A stretch of 64,000 bases of DNA from Sphingomonas prati (GCF_014643515.1 NZ_BMJP01000001.1:1488001-1552000); one strand, 5' to 3'; counted from the first letter of the stretch, positions 40,111 through 50,322 are shown. Notes: generated from the letters alone by a model not told the origin. Numbers and translations: made by a program.

Positions 40111-42222
40111 TTGCGCCTGCCTCTCGTGCTCCTGCTCCTTGCAACCACACCAGCCGCCATGCCCGCAAACGCGCAGCAGCAGCCAACCGCCCCGCCGCCC
40201 GACGCCCCGACGCGCAGCTTCACCGGCGCGGACCTGTTCGGCCTGTCGATCGCCGCTGATCCGCAGATTAGCCCCGACGTCCGCAGCATCGTCTATGTCC
40301 GCCGCACCGGCGACATCATGACTGACCGGATGCAGTCCTCGCTCTGGCTGATCGACGTCGCCAGCGGCCGCCAGTCGCCGCTCGCCGCACAGGGCTCCAG
40401 CCCGCGCTGGTCGCCGGACGGCACCCGCGTCGCCTATATCGCGCCCGACGGCGACGGATCGCAGCTGTTCGTCCGCTGGATCGCCACCGGCGCCAGCGCG
40501 CGCGTAACGAGCTTCCCCGGCAGTCCGCAGGCGCTCGCCTGGTCGCCGGACGGCACGCGCCTCGCCTATATCGCCACGGTCGCGGGCGAGGCGACGAAGC
40601 TCGGCAAGGCCCCGCCCAAGCCGGAAGGCGCCAAGTGGGCCGAGCCGTTGACGGTCATCGACCGCGTCAACTACCGCAACGACGGCCCCGGTTACGTGAA
40701 GCCCGGCCGCGACCACCTGTTCGTCGTGGCGGCGGACGGCGGCGCGGTGCGGCAGCTGACGTTCGGCGCGTTCGACGATGGCGGCCCGCTGTCCTGGACG
40801 CCCGACGGCCGCGAGATCGTGTTCGCCGCGATCCGCGGGCCGGAGGCGGATCGCCAGGTCATGAACTCCGACGTCATCGCCGTCGACGTCGCGACCGCCA
40901 CGATGCGGACGCTCACCACCCGCGACGGTCCGGACGGCCAGCCGCGCGTCTCGCCCGACGGCGCGCGCATCGCCTGGCTGGGCTTCGACGACAAGCGCCG
41001 CAGCTACGAGAACACGCAGCTCTACGTCGGCGATCGCAACGCGGGCGGCCCACGGTCGCTCACCGCCTCGCTCGATCGCGGGATCGAGGATGCCGTCTGG
41101 GCGGCGGACAGCCGCGGCCTCTACGCCGACTATGACGACCACGGTCGCCGCCGGATCGCGCGGATCGCACTCGACGGGCGGATGACGCCGCTGGTCGACA
41201 ATGTCGCGGGCGGCGGGCTCGACCGGCCCTATACCGGCGGCGAATTCTCCGTCTCGCGCGGCGGAACGATCGCCTACACCGGGGGCGACGCGGGCGCCCC
41301 CGCCGACGTCTGGATCTACAGCGGCGGCAAGCCCCGCCGCCTGACGCAGCTTAACGCCGTGCTGACCGGCACCAAGGCGCTCGCCCCGGTCCGCAAGATC
41401 GCGGTCACCGCGCCCGACGGTCGCCCGATCGACGCCTGGATCGCGACGCCCGCCGGCCATGTGCCGGGCCGCCGCCTGCCGCTGATCCTCGAAATCCACG
41501 GCGGCCCCAACAGCGCCTACGGGCCGAGCTTCGCCACCGATGTGCAGCTCTACGCCGCGGCCGGCTATGCCGTGCTCTGGACCAACCCGCGCGGCTCGAC
41601 CTCCTACGGCGCGGAATTCGCCAACCTGATCGACAAGAATTACCCGTCCGCCGACTATGACGACCTGATCGCCGCGGTCGACGCCGCGATCGCAGACGGC
41701 ACCGCGGACCCGCAGAACCTGTTCGTCACCGGCGGGTCGGGCGGCGGCGTGCTGACCGCCTGGATCGTCGGCAAGACCGACCGGTTCAAGGCCGCCGCGA
41801 CGCAGAAGCCCGTGATCAACTGGGTCAGCGAGGCGCTGACGATGGACAACACGCTGTTCACCTCGCGCTACTGGTTCTCGAAACTGCCGTGGGAGGATCC
41901 GATGAGCTACTGGAAGCGCTCGCCGCTCAGCATCGTCGGCAATGTGAAGACACCGACGCTGGTCGTGGTCGGCAGCGACGACTACCGCACGCCGGTGTCG
42001 GAGGCGGAGCAATATTATGCCGCGCTCCAGATCCGCGGCGTGCCGACCGCACTCGTCAAGGTCCCCGGCGCCAGCCACGGCGGCTTCACCGCCCGCCCGT
42101 CGCAGTCCGCCGCCAAGGCGTCCGCAATCCTCGCCTGGTTCGACCGCTACCGCACCGGCCCCGGTGCCCCCGTCCCTGCCCCGGCCAAGCCCGCCAGCCC
42201 AGCAGCAGAAAGCCCGCAATGA
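40111..42222 (+). CDS. S9-family (prolyl oligopeptidase-like) peptidase
   Basis: A 703-residue exported serine peptidase. Signal peptide (MRLPLVLLLLATTPAAMPA), a Pro-rich linker, an N-terminal beta-propeller with WD40-like repeats (SPRWSPDGTRVAYIA, LSWTPDGREIVFA) and a C-terminal alpha/beta hydrolase domain. The catalytic triad is Ser in TGGSGGGVL, Asp in VVGSDDYRTPVS and His in PGASHGGF. It degrades short peptides in the periplasm or outside the cell. The start is a TTG preceded by GGAG. The ATG of the next peptidase overlaps its stop. Confidence 0.9.
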   Translation: MRLPLVLLLLATTPAAMPANAQQQPTAPPPDAPTRSFTGADLFGLSIAADPQISPDVRSIVYVRRTGDIMTDRMQSSLWLIDVASGRQSPLAAQGSSPRWSPDGTRVAYIAPDGDGSQLFVRWIATGASARVTSFPGSPQALAWSPDGTRLAYIATVAGEATKLGKAPPKPEGAKWAEPLTVIDRVNYRNDGPGYVKPGRDHLFVVAADGGAVRQLTFGAFDDGGPLSWTPDGREIVFAAIRGPEADRQVMNSDVIAVDVATATMRTLTTRDGPDGQPRVSPDGARIAWLGFDDKRRSYENTQLYVGDRNAGGPRSLTASLDRGIEDAVWAADSRGLYADYDDHGRRRIARIALDGRMTPLVDNVAGGGLDRPYTGGEFSVSRGGTIAYTGGDAGAPADVWIYSGGKPRRLTQLNAVLTGTKALAPVRKIAVTAPDGRPIDAWIATPAGHVPGRRLPLILEIHGGPNSAYGPSFATDVQLYAAAGYAVLWTNPRGSTSYGAEFANLIDKNYPSADYDDLIAAVDAAIADGTADPQNLFVTGGSGGGVLTAWIVGKTDRFKAAATQKPVINWVSEALTMDNTLFTSRYWFSKLPWEDPMSYWKRSPLSIVGNVKTPTLVVVGSDDYRTPVSEAEQYYAALQIRGVPTALVKVPGASHGGFTARPSQSAAKASAILAWFDRYRTGPGAPVPAPAKPASPAAESPQ

Positions 42223-43721
42223 CCCTCCCCCGCCTCCTGACGGCCGCCCTCCTGCTCGCCACCGGCGTCGTCGCCCACGCGCAGGACAGGCCCGACAAGA
42301 CCACCACCACCGTCGAGAAGAAGGCCGACGACGGCAGCAGCCTGCCCCCGCTCCCGGCCGACAAGACGGTCACCGAAACGGCGCGGATCGGCGGGCGCAT
42401 GATCACCTACCGCGCGACGGTCGGCACGCTCGCGGTGCGCGACGACAAGGGCAAGGAGATCGGCCAGGTCGTCTACACCGCCTACACCGTCCCCGGCCGC
42501 GACCCCGCCCGCCCGGTTACCTTTGCGTTCAACGGCGGCCCCGGCGCGGCCTCGGTCTACCTGAACCTCGGCGCGGTCGGGCCAAAGCGCGTCCAGTTCG
42601 GTGCGCAGGGCGATGCCCCCTCGGACTCGCCCATCGCGCGCGACAATCCGAACAGTTGGCTCGACCTGACCGACCTCGTCTTCATCGACCCGATCGGCAC
42701 CGGGTTCAGCCGCAGCCTTGTCGACGAAGCCCAGACGAAGAAGGCGTTCTATGCCAACGACCCGGACGTCCGGTATTTGTCCAAGATCGTCTACGACTGG
42801 CTGGTCAAGGAAGGCCGGCTGCGCTCCCCCAAATATCTCATGGGCGAAAGCTATGGCGGCTACCGCGCGCCGCGGATCGCCTACGAACTCCAGTCGCAGA
42901 TCGGCGTCGGCGTCAACGGCCTCATCATGGTCTCGCCCTATCTCGACCCCGCGTCCGGCGACGACGCCACCGCGCTCTCACCACTCCCCTGGATGATCGA
43001 CCTGCCGTCGATGGCCGCCGCGAACCTGGAACGCCGCGGACAGCTGACCCCCAACGCGATGGCTGAGGTCGAGGCCTATACACGCGGCGATTTCGCGCGA
43101 GACCTGCTCCGCGGGAGATCCGATCCCGATGCCACCGGGCGCCTCGTCACGCGCGTCACCGAACTGACCGGGCTCGATCCCGCGCTCGTCAAACGGCTCG
43201 GCGGCCGCGTCGACAACCGCACTTATCTGCGTGAAATCCACCGCGGCGACGGCACGATCGGGAGCGTGTACGATTCCAACGTCACCGCGTTCGATCCCTT
43301 CCCCTGGTCGCCGCAGCAGAAGTCCAACGACCCGATCCTCGACGCGCTGATCGCCCCCACCACCAGCGCGATGGTCGATTTCGTGACGCGCGAGGTCGGC
43401 TGGAAGACCGACGCGCGTTACAACGCGCTGTCCTACAGCGTGAACGCGGCGTGGGACCGCGGCAAACCCGCCGACGCGCCGGTCACCGACCTGCGGAAAG
43501 CGATCGCCAACGATCCAAAGATGCGCGTGCTGATCGTCCATGGCTGGGACGACCTGTCCTGCCCGTTCTTCGCCTCCCGCCTGATCGTCGATCAGATGCC
43601 GGCGTTCGGCGTCGCGGAACGCGTCCAGCTGCGCGTCTATCCCGGCGGCCACATGTTCTACAGCCGCAACGACAGCGGCGCGCAGTTCAAGTCCGACGCC
43701 GCCAGCCTCTACCGCCCCTGA
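42219..43721 (+). CDS. S10-family serine carboxypeptidase
   Basis: A 500-residue exported peptidase. Signal MTLPRLLTAALLLATGVVAHA; catalytic Ser in LMGESYGGYRAPR, Asp in HGWDDLSCPFFA and His in PGGHMFYSRN. FNGGPGAASVY is the substrate pocket region. The order GESYGG/D/H matches S10 carboxypeptidases. The start ATG overlaps the S9 stop (ATGA), so the two peptidases are coupled in one operon. It probably trims C-terminal residues of peptides in the periplasm. Confidence 0.9.
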   Translation: MTLPRLLTAALLLATGVVAHAQDRPDKTTTTVEKKADDGSSLPPLPADKTVTETARIGGRMITYRATVGTLAVRDDKGKEIGQVVYTAYTVPGRDPARPVTFAFNGGPGAASVYLNLGAVGPKRVQFGAQGDAPSDSPIARDNPNSWLDLTDLVFIDPIGTGFSRSLVDEAQTKKAFYANDPDVRYLSKIVYDWLVKEGRLRSPKYLMGESYGGYRAPRIAYELQSQIGVGVNGLIMVSPYLDPASGDDATALSPLPWMIDLPSMAAANLERRGQLTPNAMAEVEAYTRGDFARDLLRGRSDPDATGRLVTRVTELTGLDPALVKRLGGRVDNRTYLREIHRGDGTIGSVYDSNVTAFDPFPWSPQQKSNDPILDALIAPTTSAMVDFVTREVGWKTDARYNALSYSVNAAWDRGKPADAPVTDLRKAIANDPKMRVLIVHGWDDLSCPFFASRLIVDQMPAFGVAERVQLRVYPGGHMFYSRNDSGAQFKSDAASLYRP

Positions 43722-43722
43722 C

Positions 43723-45150
43723 TCAAGCCTCGCCGGCCGACACCCTCCGCCGGCCGGCGAACGCGAAGTAGATCAGCAGACCGATCACGTTCCACAGCAG
43801 GAAATAGCCCTGCGTCCGCGCCGGCAGGCTGGCGAACAGGTACAGGCACCCCAGGATCGCGAACCCGCCGACCAGCCAGGGCAGCGGCGTCCGGAACGTC
43901 CGCACTGCATCGGGCGCCCGGACCCGCATGATCAGCATGCAGACCGACACCGCGACGAACGCCGCCAGCGTCCCGGCATTGGCCAGCGCCGCGATCTCCG
44001 CCAGCGGGAACAACCCGGCGATCGTCCCCACGATCACCGCGGTGAACAGCGTGATCCGCACCGGCGTGCCGCGCTTCGACACCGTCGCCAGCGCACCCGG
44101 CAGCAACCCGTCGCGCGCCATCGTGAAGAAGATCCGCGACTGGCCGTAGAAGAACGCCAGGATCACCGTCGGCAACGCCACCACAGCCGACGCCGCCAGG
44201 TAGTTCGCCGCCCCCGGTTGCCCCAGCAGTCGCAGGATCAGCGCCAGCGGCTCCGGACTGTCCGAAAACCGCGTGTAGGACAGCGCGCCGACCGCGGCGG
44301 CCGCCACGCCCATGTAGATCAGGATGCACAGGATCATCGACCCGACGATCCCGATCGGCAGGTCGCGACCCGGGTTCTTGGTCTCCTCCGCCGCCGTCGC
44401 GATCGCGTCGAATCCGTAGAAGGCGAAGAAGATGATCGCGGCTGCCGCCATCACCCCGCGCTCCACCCCGTCCGGCCCGGTCGTGCGCGCAAAGCCGAAC
44501 GGCATGAACGGCTCCAGGTTCGACCGCTGGAAATAGGGCAGCGCCACCGCTACGAACACTGCCAGCGCGACGATCTTCACCACCACCAACAACGCATTCA
44601 GGTTCGCGCTTTCCTTGGTGCCCAGCGTCAGCAGGCCCGCCACCACCGCGATGATCGCGATCGCCGGCAGGTTCACGATCCCGCCCAGTTCCGGCCCCTG
44701 CATGATCGCCATCGGCACGCCGGCCCACGCCTGCAGCAACGGCGCGGCATAACCTGACCACCCGACCGCCACCGCGCTGACCACCAGGCTATATTCCAGG
44801 ATCAGGCTCCACCCGATGATCCACGCGACCAGTTCGCCGATCACGACATAGGTGTAGGTGTACGCGCTGCCCGATGCCGGGATCATCGTCGCCATCTCGG
44901 CATAGGCCAGCGCCGCGCACGCGCAGATCGCGCCGGCGATGACGAACGACAGGATCACGGACGGCCCGGCCTTCGCCGCCCCCACGCCGATCAGCGTCAG
45001 GATGCCCGTGCCCACGATCGCCCCGACGCCCAGCGCCACCAGATGCGGCCAGCCCAGCGTCCGGCTCAGCCGATGTTCGGGCGCCATGTCCGCCCGATCG
45101 ACGACCAGCTTCCGCCTGTTCCAGTTCGCCAACTCGATCCCCCATATCAT
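43723..45150 (-). CDS. APC-family amino-acid permease (cationic amino-acid transporter-like)
   Basis: A 475-residue inner-membrane permease with about 12 hydrophobic helices. Early helix GVGAIVGTGILTLIGVGAAK is the APC glycine-rich signature, with SGSAYTYTYVVIGELVAWIIGW in helix 3 and GYDAIAT-like FYGFDAIATAAEETKNP in helix 6. It resembles the YhdG/CAT branch; the substrate is an amino acid of uncertain type. Start ATG 45150 follows GGGCGG. It ends one base from the carboxypeptidase stop, converging on it, which would suit peptide breakdown followed by amino-acid uptake. Confidence 0.85.
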   Translation of the reverse strand: MIWGIELANWNRRKLVVDRADMAPEHRLSRTLGWPHLVALGVGAIVGTGILTLIGVGAAKAGPSVILSFVIAGAICACAALAYAEMATMIPASGSAYTYTYVVIGELVAWIIGWSLILEYSLVVSAVAVGWSGYAAPLLQAWAGVPMAIMQGPELGGIVNLPAIAIIAVVAGLLTLGTKESANLNALLVVVKIVALAVFVAVALPYFQRSNLEPFMPFGFARTTGPDGVERGVMAAAAIIFFAFYGFDAIATAAEETKNPGRDLPIGIVGSMILCILIYMGVAAAAVGALSYTRFSDSPEPLALILRLLGQPGAANYLAASAVVALPTVILAFFYGQSRIFFTMARDGLLPGALATVSKRGTPVRITLFTAVIVGTIAGLFPLAEIAALANAGTLAAFVAVSVCMLIMRVRAPDAVRTFRTPLPWLVGGFAILGCLYLFASLPARTQGYFLLWNVIGLLIYFAFAGRRRVSAGEA

Positions 45151-45240
45151 CCGCCCGCGCCTGACGGCACGCGACCCCGGACTTTCCGTCCCGTTCGATC
45201 CGCGACATAAGCCCGGACGGGCGGGCGGAGTAAAGTGCGG

Positions 45241-45864
45241 ATGGCGGTCATCATCGTGTCGGCATCGACCGGGCAGCATGCCGCCGTCGTCTACGAAGCC
45301 GCGATCCTCGCCGGGCTACCGCTCGCCGGCTACGTCACCGTCACGGACGGTCCGCCCATGTCGCTGCTCGACTGCCGCTGGCTCGGTCGCCTCGACGCGG
45401 TCCTAGCGGCAGACGTCGCGAGCGGCCACCAGTTCATCGTCGCCTGCGGATCGAACGCGCTCCGCCGCACCTTGACGCTGTCGCTCCAAGAGGCGGGCGC
45501 GTCGCTCGCCACCGTCGCGCATCCCGCTGCGATCCTCTCGCCCAGCGCCACCATCGCCCCCGGATCGGCCATCCTTGCCGGCGCCATCGTCGGCCCGCGC
45601 GCCGTCCTGGGCCGCGGCGTCATCGTCAACCACGCCGCCAGCGTCGATCACGACTGCCGGCTCGGCGATTTCGCCCACATCGCTCCCGGCGCGCGCCTTG
45701 CCGGCTCCGTTCAGGCCGGCGCGGGCGTGTTCGTCGGGCTGAACGCGGCTGTGCTGCCCGGTCTCCGCATCGGGGCGGACGCGATCGTCGGCGCCGGCGC
45801 CGTCGTGACCCACGACGTCCCGCCGGGCGTCACCGTCGTGGGCATCCCGTCCCGCCCGCGCTAG
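45241..45864 (+). CDS. NeuD/PglD-like sugar O-acyltransferase
   Basis: A 207-residue left-handed beta-helix acyltransferase. The N-terminal part (MAVIIVSASTGQHAAVVYEA) is a Rossmann-like UDP-sugar-binding domain and the C-terminal part has hexapeptide repeats (IAPGSAILAGAIVGPRAVLG, ASVDHDCRLGDFAHIAPGAR). The final PSRPR motif and VTHDVPPGVTVVGI match the NeuD/PglD family. It would acetylate a nucleotide-sugar. GTG 45235 and ATG 45241 are both possible. Divergent from the permease with 90 bases between them. Confidence 0.8.
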   Translation: MAVIIVSASTGQHAAVVYEAAILAGLPLAGYVTVTDGPPMSLLDCRWLGRLDAVLAADVASGHQFIVACGSNALRRTLTLSLQEAGASLATVAHPAAILSPSATIAPGSAILAGAIVGPRAVLGRGVIVNHAASVDHDCRLGDFAHIAPGARLAGSVQAGAGVFVGLNAAVLPGLRIGADAIVGAGAVVTHDVPPGVTVVGIPSRPR

Positions 45865-45944
45865 AAATTTCGGCACGACCGCGGCGATGTTGCGGCCCAT
45901 CGTCGGTTACCTTTTGGTAACGAAGTCGCGCCTATCGTTCAGTT

Positions 45945-46553
45945 ATGTCGGCACTCGCTATCTTCGCCGCTTTAGCAGCCGCAGCCGCGCCGCCGTCGGA
46001 CGCGCCGACCGGACAATTTGCCGCCATTCCGAACGTCACGCTGACATTTTACGACGTCACCGGCCGCGATCCAGCCGCCATCCGCCGATCGATTGACGCT
46101 GCGCGCCCGACCGATCCCAATGACGGGGCACGCGTCGACGGCCTCAGCGCTTACCGTTACGCGTGGCAGTGGGTCAGCGAACAGGGCGTCTGCCACATCA
46201 TGCCCGACGACATCCAGTTCGCCGCGACCATCATGATCCCGCGCCTGACGACGGCCGTCTCCCCTGAACTGCGCGCGGAGTTCGACCTCTATATCCGGAC
46301 GTTGCTCGCTCACGAATATGGCCATGTCGGTTTTGGCTGGGCGCGGCGCGTCGAGATCGCCGCGGCGATCAACGCCGCCGACTGCAACACCGCCAACGTC
46401 GCGGCACGCGCCGCCGTGACCGCGATCGGCATCCAGAATGCGGCATATGATGCCGAGACAGGCCACGGCGCGAACGTGATCCACCCGTTCGGCTATGCGC
46501 GAAACGCCCGCTGGACCACCGACATGCGCCGCGCCAGTCGGCTGGAGATGTGA
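45945..46553 (+). CDS. DUF922 secreted Zn-dependent protease-like protein
   Basis: A 202-residue exported protein. The hydrophobic N-terminus MSALAIFAALAAAAA is a signal. The metalloprotease motif HEYGHVGFGWAR (HExxH) is intact, and YDAETGHG further on matches DUF922 members. No zinc second-shell Glu can be fixed by eye. It stops 1 base from the stop of the convergent aminotransferase. Physiological substrate unknown. Confidence 0.8.
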   Translation: MSALAIFAALAAAAAPPSDAPTGQFAAIPNVTLTFYDVTGRDPAAIRRSIDAARPTDPNDGARVDGLSAYRYAWQWVSEQGVCHIMPDDIQFAATIMIPRLTTAVSPELRAEFDLYIRTLLAHEYGHVGFGWARRVEIAAAINAADCNTANVAARAAVTAIGIQNAAYDAETGHGANVIHPFGYARNARWTTDMRRASRLEM

Positions 46554-46554
46554 C

Positions 46555-47808
46555 CTAGACCGCGCCGCGCGCCATCGATCGGAGCGCGGCGACCAGCCGG
46601 TCCATCTGCGCCTCGTCGTTGAACAGCGCTGGCGACACCCGCACGCACGCCCCCTTCGCGACGCCGGTGCGGTGGACGGTGAAGATGCCGTGCCGGTCGA
46701 GCAACGTCTTGGCGACCGCGACATTGCCCGCCACATCGCCGATCCCGTTCAGCCGGAACGACGTGATCCCACCGTGCAGCGCCGGATCGTCCGGCGTCAG
46801 CACGTCGATCCCCGGCACCCCGCGCACCTGCCCCACCCACCGGTCGCGCAGCGCACGCAGCCGCTCTGCCCGCCGCGCCCGCCCGATCCGCGCCTGAAAC
46901 GCCAGCGCCGCCGGGACAGTCAGCTGGGCCGCGAAATCGACCGTCCCGGTATGAACCCGCGCCTGCGTATCGTCGCGCCCGTCCGCTTCGTTCAACGGAT
47001 GCCGGTCGATCCGGTCGAGCGCCCCCGCCCGGATATACAGCGCCGCCACGCCCAGCGGCGCGCCCAGCCATTTATGGCCGTTCACCGCCACGAAATCGCA
47101 CGCCAGATCGGGCAGCGCGAAGTCGAGCTGGTACCAGCTGTGCGCCGCATCCACGATTGTATCGATCCCGCGCGCCCGCGCCAGCGCCGCAATCTCCCGC
47201 ACAGGCAGCACCAGCCCGGTCCTGTGGCTGAGATGGGTCAGCAGCAACAGCTTGATCCGCGGATCGGCATCGAACGCCGCGCGATACGCCTCGATCAGCG
47301 CATCCTTCGTCGCCGGCTCGGGCAACGCGATCCGCCGCACGTTCGCCCCGCGCCGCACCCGCAGCGACTCCATCGCCGCCTGCATGCTGTCATAATCCAG
47401 GTCGGCGTAGAGCACGCCGTCCCCCGGCTTCAGCCGGTTATACCCCAGGATCAGCGCCTCCAGCGCCTCGGTCGCGTTGCGCGTGATCGCGATCTCCGCG
47501 CCCGGCACACCCAGCGCCCCCGCCAGCGCGTCCCGCGCCGCGACCAGGTCCGTCCCCATGCCGCGCCGCGCGTAGAAGCTCGTCTCGCGGTTCACGCGCG
47601 TCACCTGCCGCGCATATTCCGCCGCGACCGGCCGGGCCATCATCCCCCAGTTGCCGTTCTCCAGCTGGATCACGTCGCGCGGCGCATCATATTCTGCCGC
47701 GATGCCCCGCCAGAACGCGGCGTCGCGCGCACCGACCGAAGGCAACGCCGCCGTCAACGGCAGCGCCCCCATCCCCGCGATCACCGCGCGCCTGCCGACC
47801 CTGCTCAA
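46555..47808 (-). CDS. Tat-exported class-V PLP aminotransferase (isopenicillin-N-epimerase-like)
   Basis: A 417-residue fold-I PLP enzyme. It starts with a twin-arginine-like signal (SRVGRRAVIAGMGALPLTAA). AITRNATEALEALILGYN binds the cofactor phosphate, DTIVDAAHSWYQLDF holds the PLP Asp, and NGHKWLGAPLGVAALY holds the Schiff-base Lys. Its TTG start overlaps the stop of the TonB receptor upstream, so the two are coupled. PLP enzymes in the periplasm are rare; PvdN and relatives act on siderophores there. The substrate is probably a ligand taken up by the receptor, which is inference. Confidence 0.8.
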   Translation of the reverse strand: MSRVGRRAVIAGMGALPLTAALPSVGARDAAFWRGIAAEYDAPRDVIQLENGNWGMMARPVAAEYARQVTRVNRETSFYARRGMGTDLVAARDALAGALGVPGAEIAITRNATEALEALILGYNRLKPGDGVLYADLDYDSMQAAMESLRVRRGANVRRIALPEPATKDALIEAYRAAFDADPRIKLLLLTHLSHRTGLVLPVREIAALARARGIDTIVDAAHSWYQLDFALPDLACDFVAVNGHKWLGAPLGVAALYIRAGALDRIDRHPLNEADGRDDTQARVHTGTVDFAAQLTVPAALAFQARIGRARRAERLRALRDRWVGQVRGVPGIDVLTPDDPALHGGITSFRLNGIGDVAGNVAVAKTLLDRHGIFTVHRTGVAKGACVRVSPALFNDEAQMDRLVAALRSMARGAV

Positions 47809-50180
47809 AACTTCACGTCCATCCGCACATAATATTGCCCGCCATCGGTATCGTAGGGCGCGTTGCGCGAATAGACGAGCCCGCGCGATGCCTGGAACAC
47901 CGCCTCGTCCGGATAGGTGTTGAACACATTCTCCGCGCCCCCGCGCAGCGTGAAATGGTCGTTCACACGGTAGCTGACCGACGCATCGAACAACGCGATC
48001 GACCCGAAGTCCTGGAAGATCTCGCCCGTCGCATTGCCCGTCGAGTCCGTCCACGGCCCATAATAACGCCCGCGCACCTGCGCCCCGAACCGCCCGATGT
48101 CGTACCCGATCGTCGCGGTCCCGTTACGCTTGGGCAACCGCGTTTCGAAGATCCGCCGCTGCGCCTCGTTGCCGATCGCCGCACTCGCCCCGCTCGTCAC
48201 CTTCGTCTGGTTGTAGTTGTAGGCCAGGCTCACGTTCGCACGCCCCGGCCCCACCTGCCGCGCATAGCTCAGCACCGCGTCGATCCCGCGCGTCCGTGTG
48301 TCGAAATCGTTGGTGAAGTAACTGACCGTCGTGAACCGGTTCGGGTTGGCGAAGCTCGCCGGCACCGCGAACGAGCGGGACTCGCTGAACCGGTCATCGA
48401 CGTCGATCTGGTACAGGTCCACGCTCCCGCTCAGCCCGAACTTGGACTGGAACGTCAGCCCGGCGGTCACCGTCTTCGACGTCTCAGGCTCCAGCGGCTT
48501 CGCACCCAGCGCCACCGCCAGCTCGCTGTTCGGCGACAGCCGGCCCGCATTGAAAACCTGCAACGTCACGGTATCGAGCCCTTGCGTCGTCGACACCGTA
48601 TTGAGCTGCGCCGGCGTCGGCGCGCGGAACCCGGTGGAATAAGTCGCACGCGCCGCGATCCCCTCCACCGGCTCGACCCGCGCCGCCAGCTTGTAGGTGA
48701 ACGTATCGCCGAACGCGGAGAAATCCTCGTACCGCCCGGCAGCACCCAGCGTCACCGCCTCGACCGGCTTCCATTCCAGGTCGGCATAGCCTGCATAACT
48801 GGTCTGCCCGAACACGCCCGCCCGCTCCGGACCATAGCCCGGAAACCCGTTCGCATTCGGCGCCAGCCCGAACGCCGCGCCCGGCCCGATCGCATAGGAG
48901 GCCGGGTCGCCCGCCGACACGCGGTACGTCTCGCGCCGCCGCTCCGCTCCGAACGCGACGTTGACCGGCTCGCCCACACCCACCGGCAAACGGTAGACGA
49001 AGTCAGCGTTCAAATTGAACTCGCGCTGCTGCAAGCGGCCTAGGTAGAAGCTCGTCGGGCTGTTCGGCCCCAGCGACGCATTGACCGTCTCGTCCAGATT
49101 ATAGCTGATCCGGCTCTGTCCGAACGACCCGCTCAGGTCGTAGCTGAACCGGTCGCTTGCCGCCCCGCGCACGCCCGTCATGGTCTGCACGTCGCTGAAG
49201 TTCGTACCCAGCCGCGGCGTGAACCCGGTCGGAAAGACCTGCGCGAAATTGAACCCCGGGAACACCGCGACATTGCTGAACACGCTGGCCGTGCCCGCCG
49301 GGTTGCGCCAGTTGAAATCGGTCTGCCCCTCGCCCTGCTGCACCGTCCCGAACGTGTAGAGCGTGATCGCATCGGTCAGGTCGTAATGCGCGTTCAGCGC
49401 CCCCTGCACCCGCTCGACATCGGGCTGGCCCCAGCGCTGGACAGGGTTCGGTACCGCCAGTTGCGGGTTTGCCGCCTGGAACGCGATCGCGTCCGGCCGC
49501 TGGCGGGACCGCGACGTGGCATCCCCCTTGTCGAACTGCCCGGTCAGCACGATCACGCCGCGATCGCCAAGCGCGATGCCGCCGCGCACGCCGGTCTGAT
49601 ACTCGGCCCCGTCGCCGCGATAATATTGCGAATATTGCCCGAACGCCTGCATCCCCGGCCGCTCGTCCAGGACCAGGTTGACGACGCCGGCGATCGCGTC
49701 CGACCCATATTGTGCGGAGGCACCGTCGCGCAGCACCTCGATCCGCCCGATTGCCAGCGGTGCGATGCTGGCCAGATCCGGCGCCTGCGCCCCGCGCGTG
49801 CCGAGCAGCGCGGAACGGTGATACCGCTTGCCGTTCACCAGCACGAGCGTCTGGTCCGCCGACAGCCCGCGCAGGCTGGCCGGCCGCACGAACGCCTGCC
49901 CGTCCGCCGCCGGCAGACGCTGGACGTTGAACGACGGCAGCAGCTGCGCCAGGATGTCCGACACGTCGCCCGACACGCTCGACTGGATCGCCTGTTGCGA
50001 CAGCACGTCGACCGGCGCCAGCGTATCATACTGCGTGCGTGATCGGTCGCGCGTACCCGTCACCACGATCGCATCGGCATCCCCGCCCGCGGGCGGGCCA
50101 GCGTCGGTCGCGGACAAGATCTGCGCGGCCAACGGCGACGCGGTGGCAAGGGCAGCAAGTCCACACAGAATGATACGCAA
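47805..50180 (-). CDS. TonB-dependent outer-membrane receptor
   Basis: A 791-residue receptor with a signal (MRIILCGLAALATASPLAAQ). DADAIVVTGTRDRS is TonB-box-like. The plug reads VSDILAQLLPSFNVQRLP and IEVLRDGASAQYGSDAIAGV, and the barrel ends QYYVRMDVKF with terminal Phe. NVFNTYPDE lies in the last loops. The start is TTG 50180, with GGGGGA upstream. The plug is of the siderophore/vitamin/carbohydrate type; the ligand is unknown. The stop overlaps the exported PLP enzyme. Confidence 0.9.
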   Translation of the reverse strand: MRIILCGLAALATASPLAAQILSATDAGPPAGGDADAIVVTGTRDRSRTQYDTLAPVDVLSQQAIQSSVSGDVSDILAQLLPSFNVQRLPAADGQAFVRPASLRGLSADQTLVLVNGKRYHRSALLGTRGAQAPDLASIAPLAIGRIEVLRDGASAQYGSDAIAGVVNLVLDERPGMQAFGQYSQYYRGDGAEYQTGVRGGIALGDRGVIVLTGQFDKGDATSRSRQRPDAIAFQAANPQLAVPNPVQRWGQPDVERVQGALNAHYDLTDAITLYTFGTVQQGEGQTDFNWRNPAGTASVFSNVAVFPGFNFAQVFPTGFTPRLGTNFSDVQTMTGVRGAASDRFSYDLSGSFGQSRISYNLDETVNASLGPNSPTSFYLGRLQQREFNLNADFVYRLPVGVGEPVNVAFGAERRRETYRVSAGDPASYAIGPGAAFGLAPNANGFPGYGPERAGVFGQTSYAGYADLEWKPVEAVTLGAAGRYEDFSAFGDTFTYKLAARVEPVEGIAARATYSTGFRAPTPAQLNTVSTTQGLDTVTLQVFNAGRLSPNSELAVALGAKPLEPETSKTVTAGLTFQSKFGLSGSVDLYQIDVDDRFSESRSFAVPASFANPNRFTTVSYFTNDFDTRTRGIDAVLSYARQVGPGRANVSLAYNYNQTKVTSGASAAIGNEAQRRIFETRLPKRNGTATIGYDIGRFGAQVRGRYYGPWTDSTGNATGEIFQDFGSIALFDASVSYRVNDHFTLRGGAENVFNTYPDEAVFQASRGLVYSRNAPYDTDGGQYYVRMDVKF

Positions 50181-50322
50181 CGAACAGTCCCCCGGTCCCG
50201 ACCGGGCCAGACGGCTCAGTCGGGCCGCGGCTAGGCGGTCCGGTTTGCAATCTTGTGACGATGCCGTGGCGGATCGCGCGAATGCGGCGGACCGAAATCA
50301 CGGTCCGGCGGCCGCCCGGACG

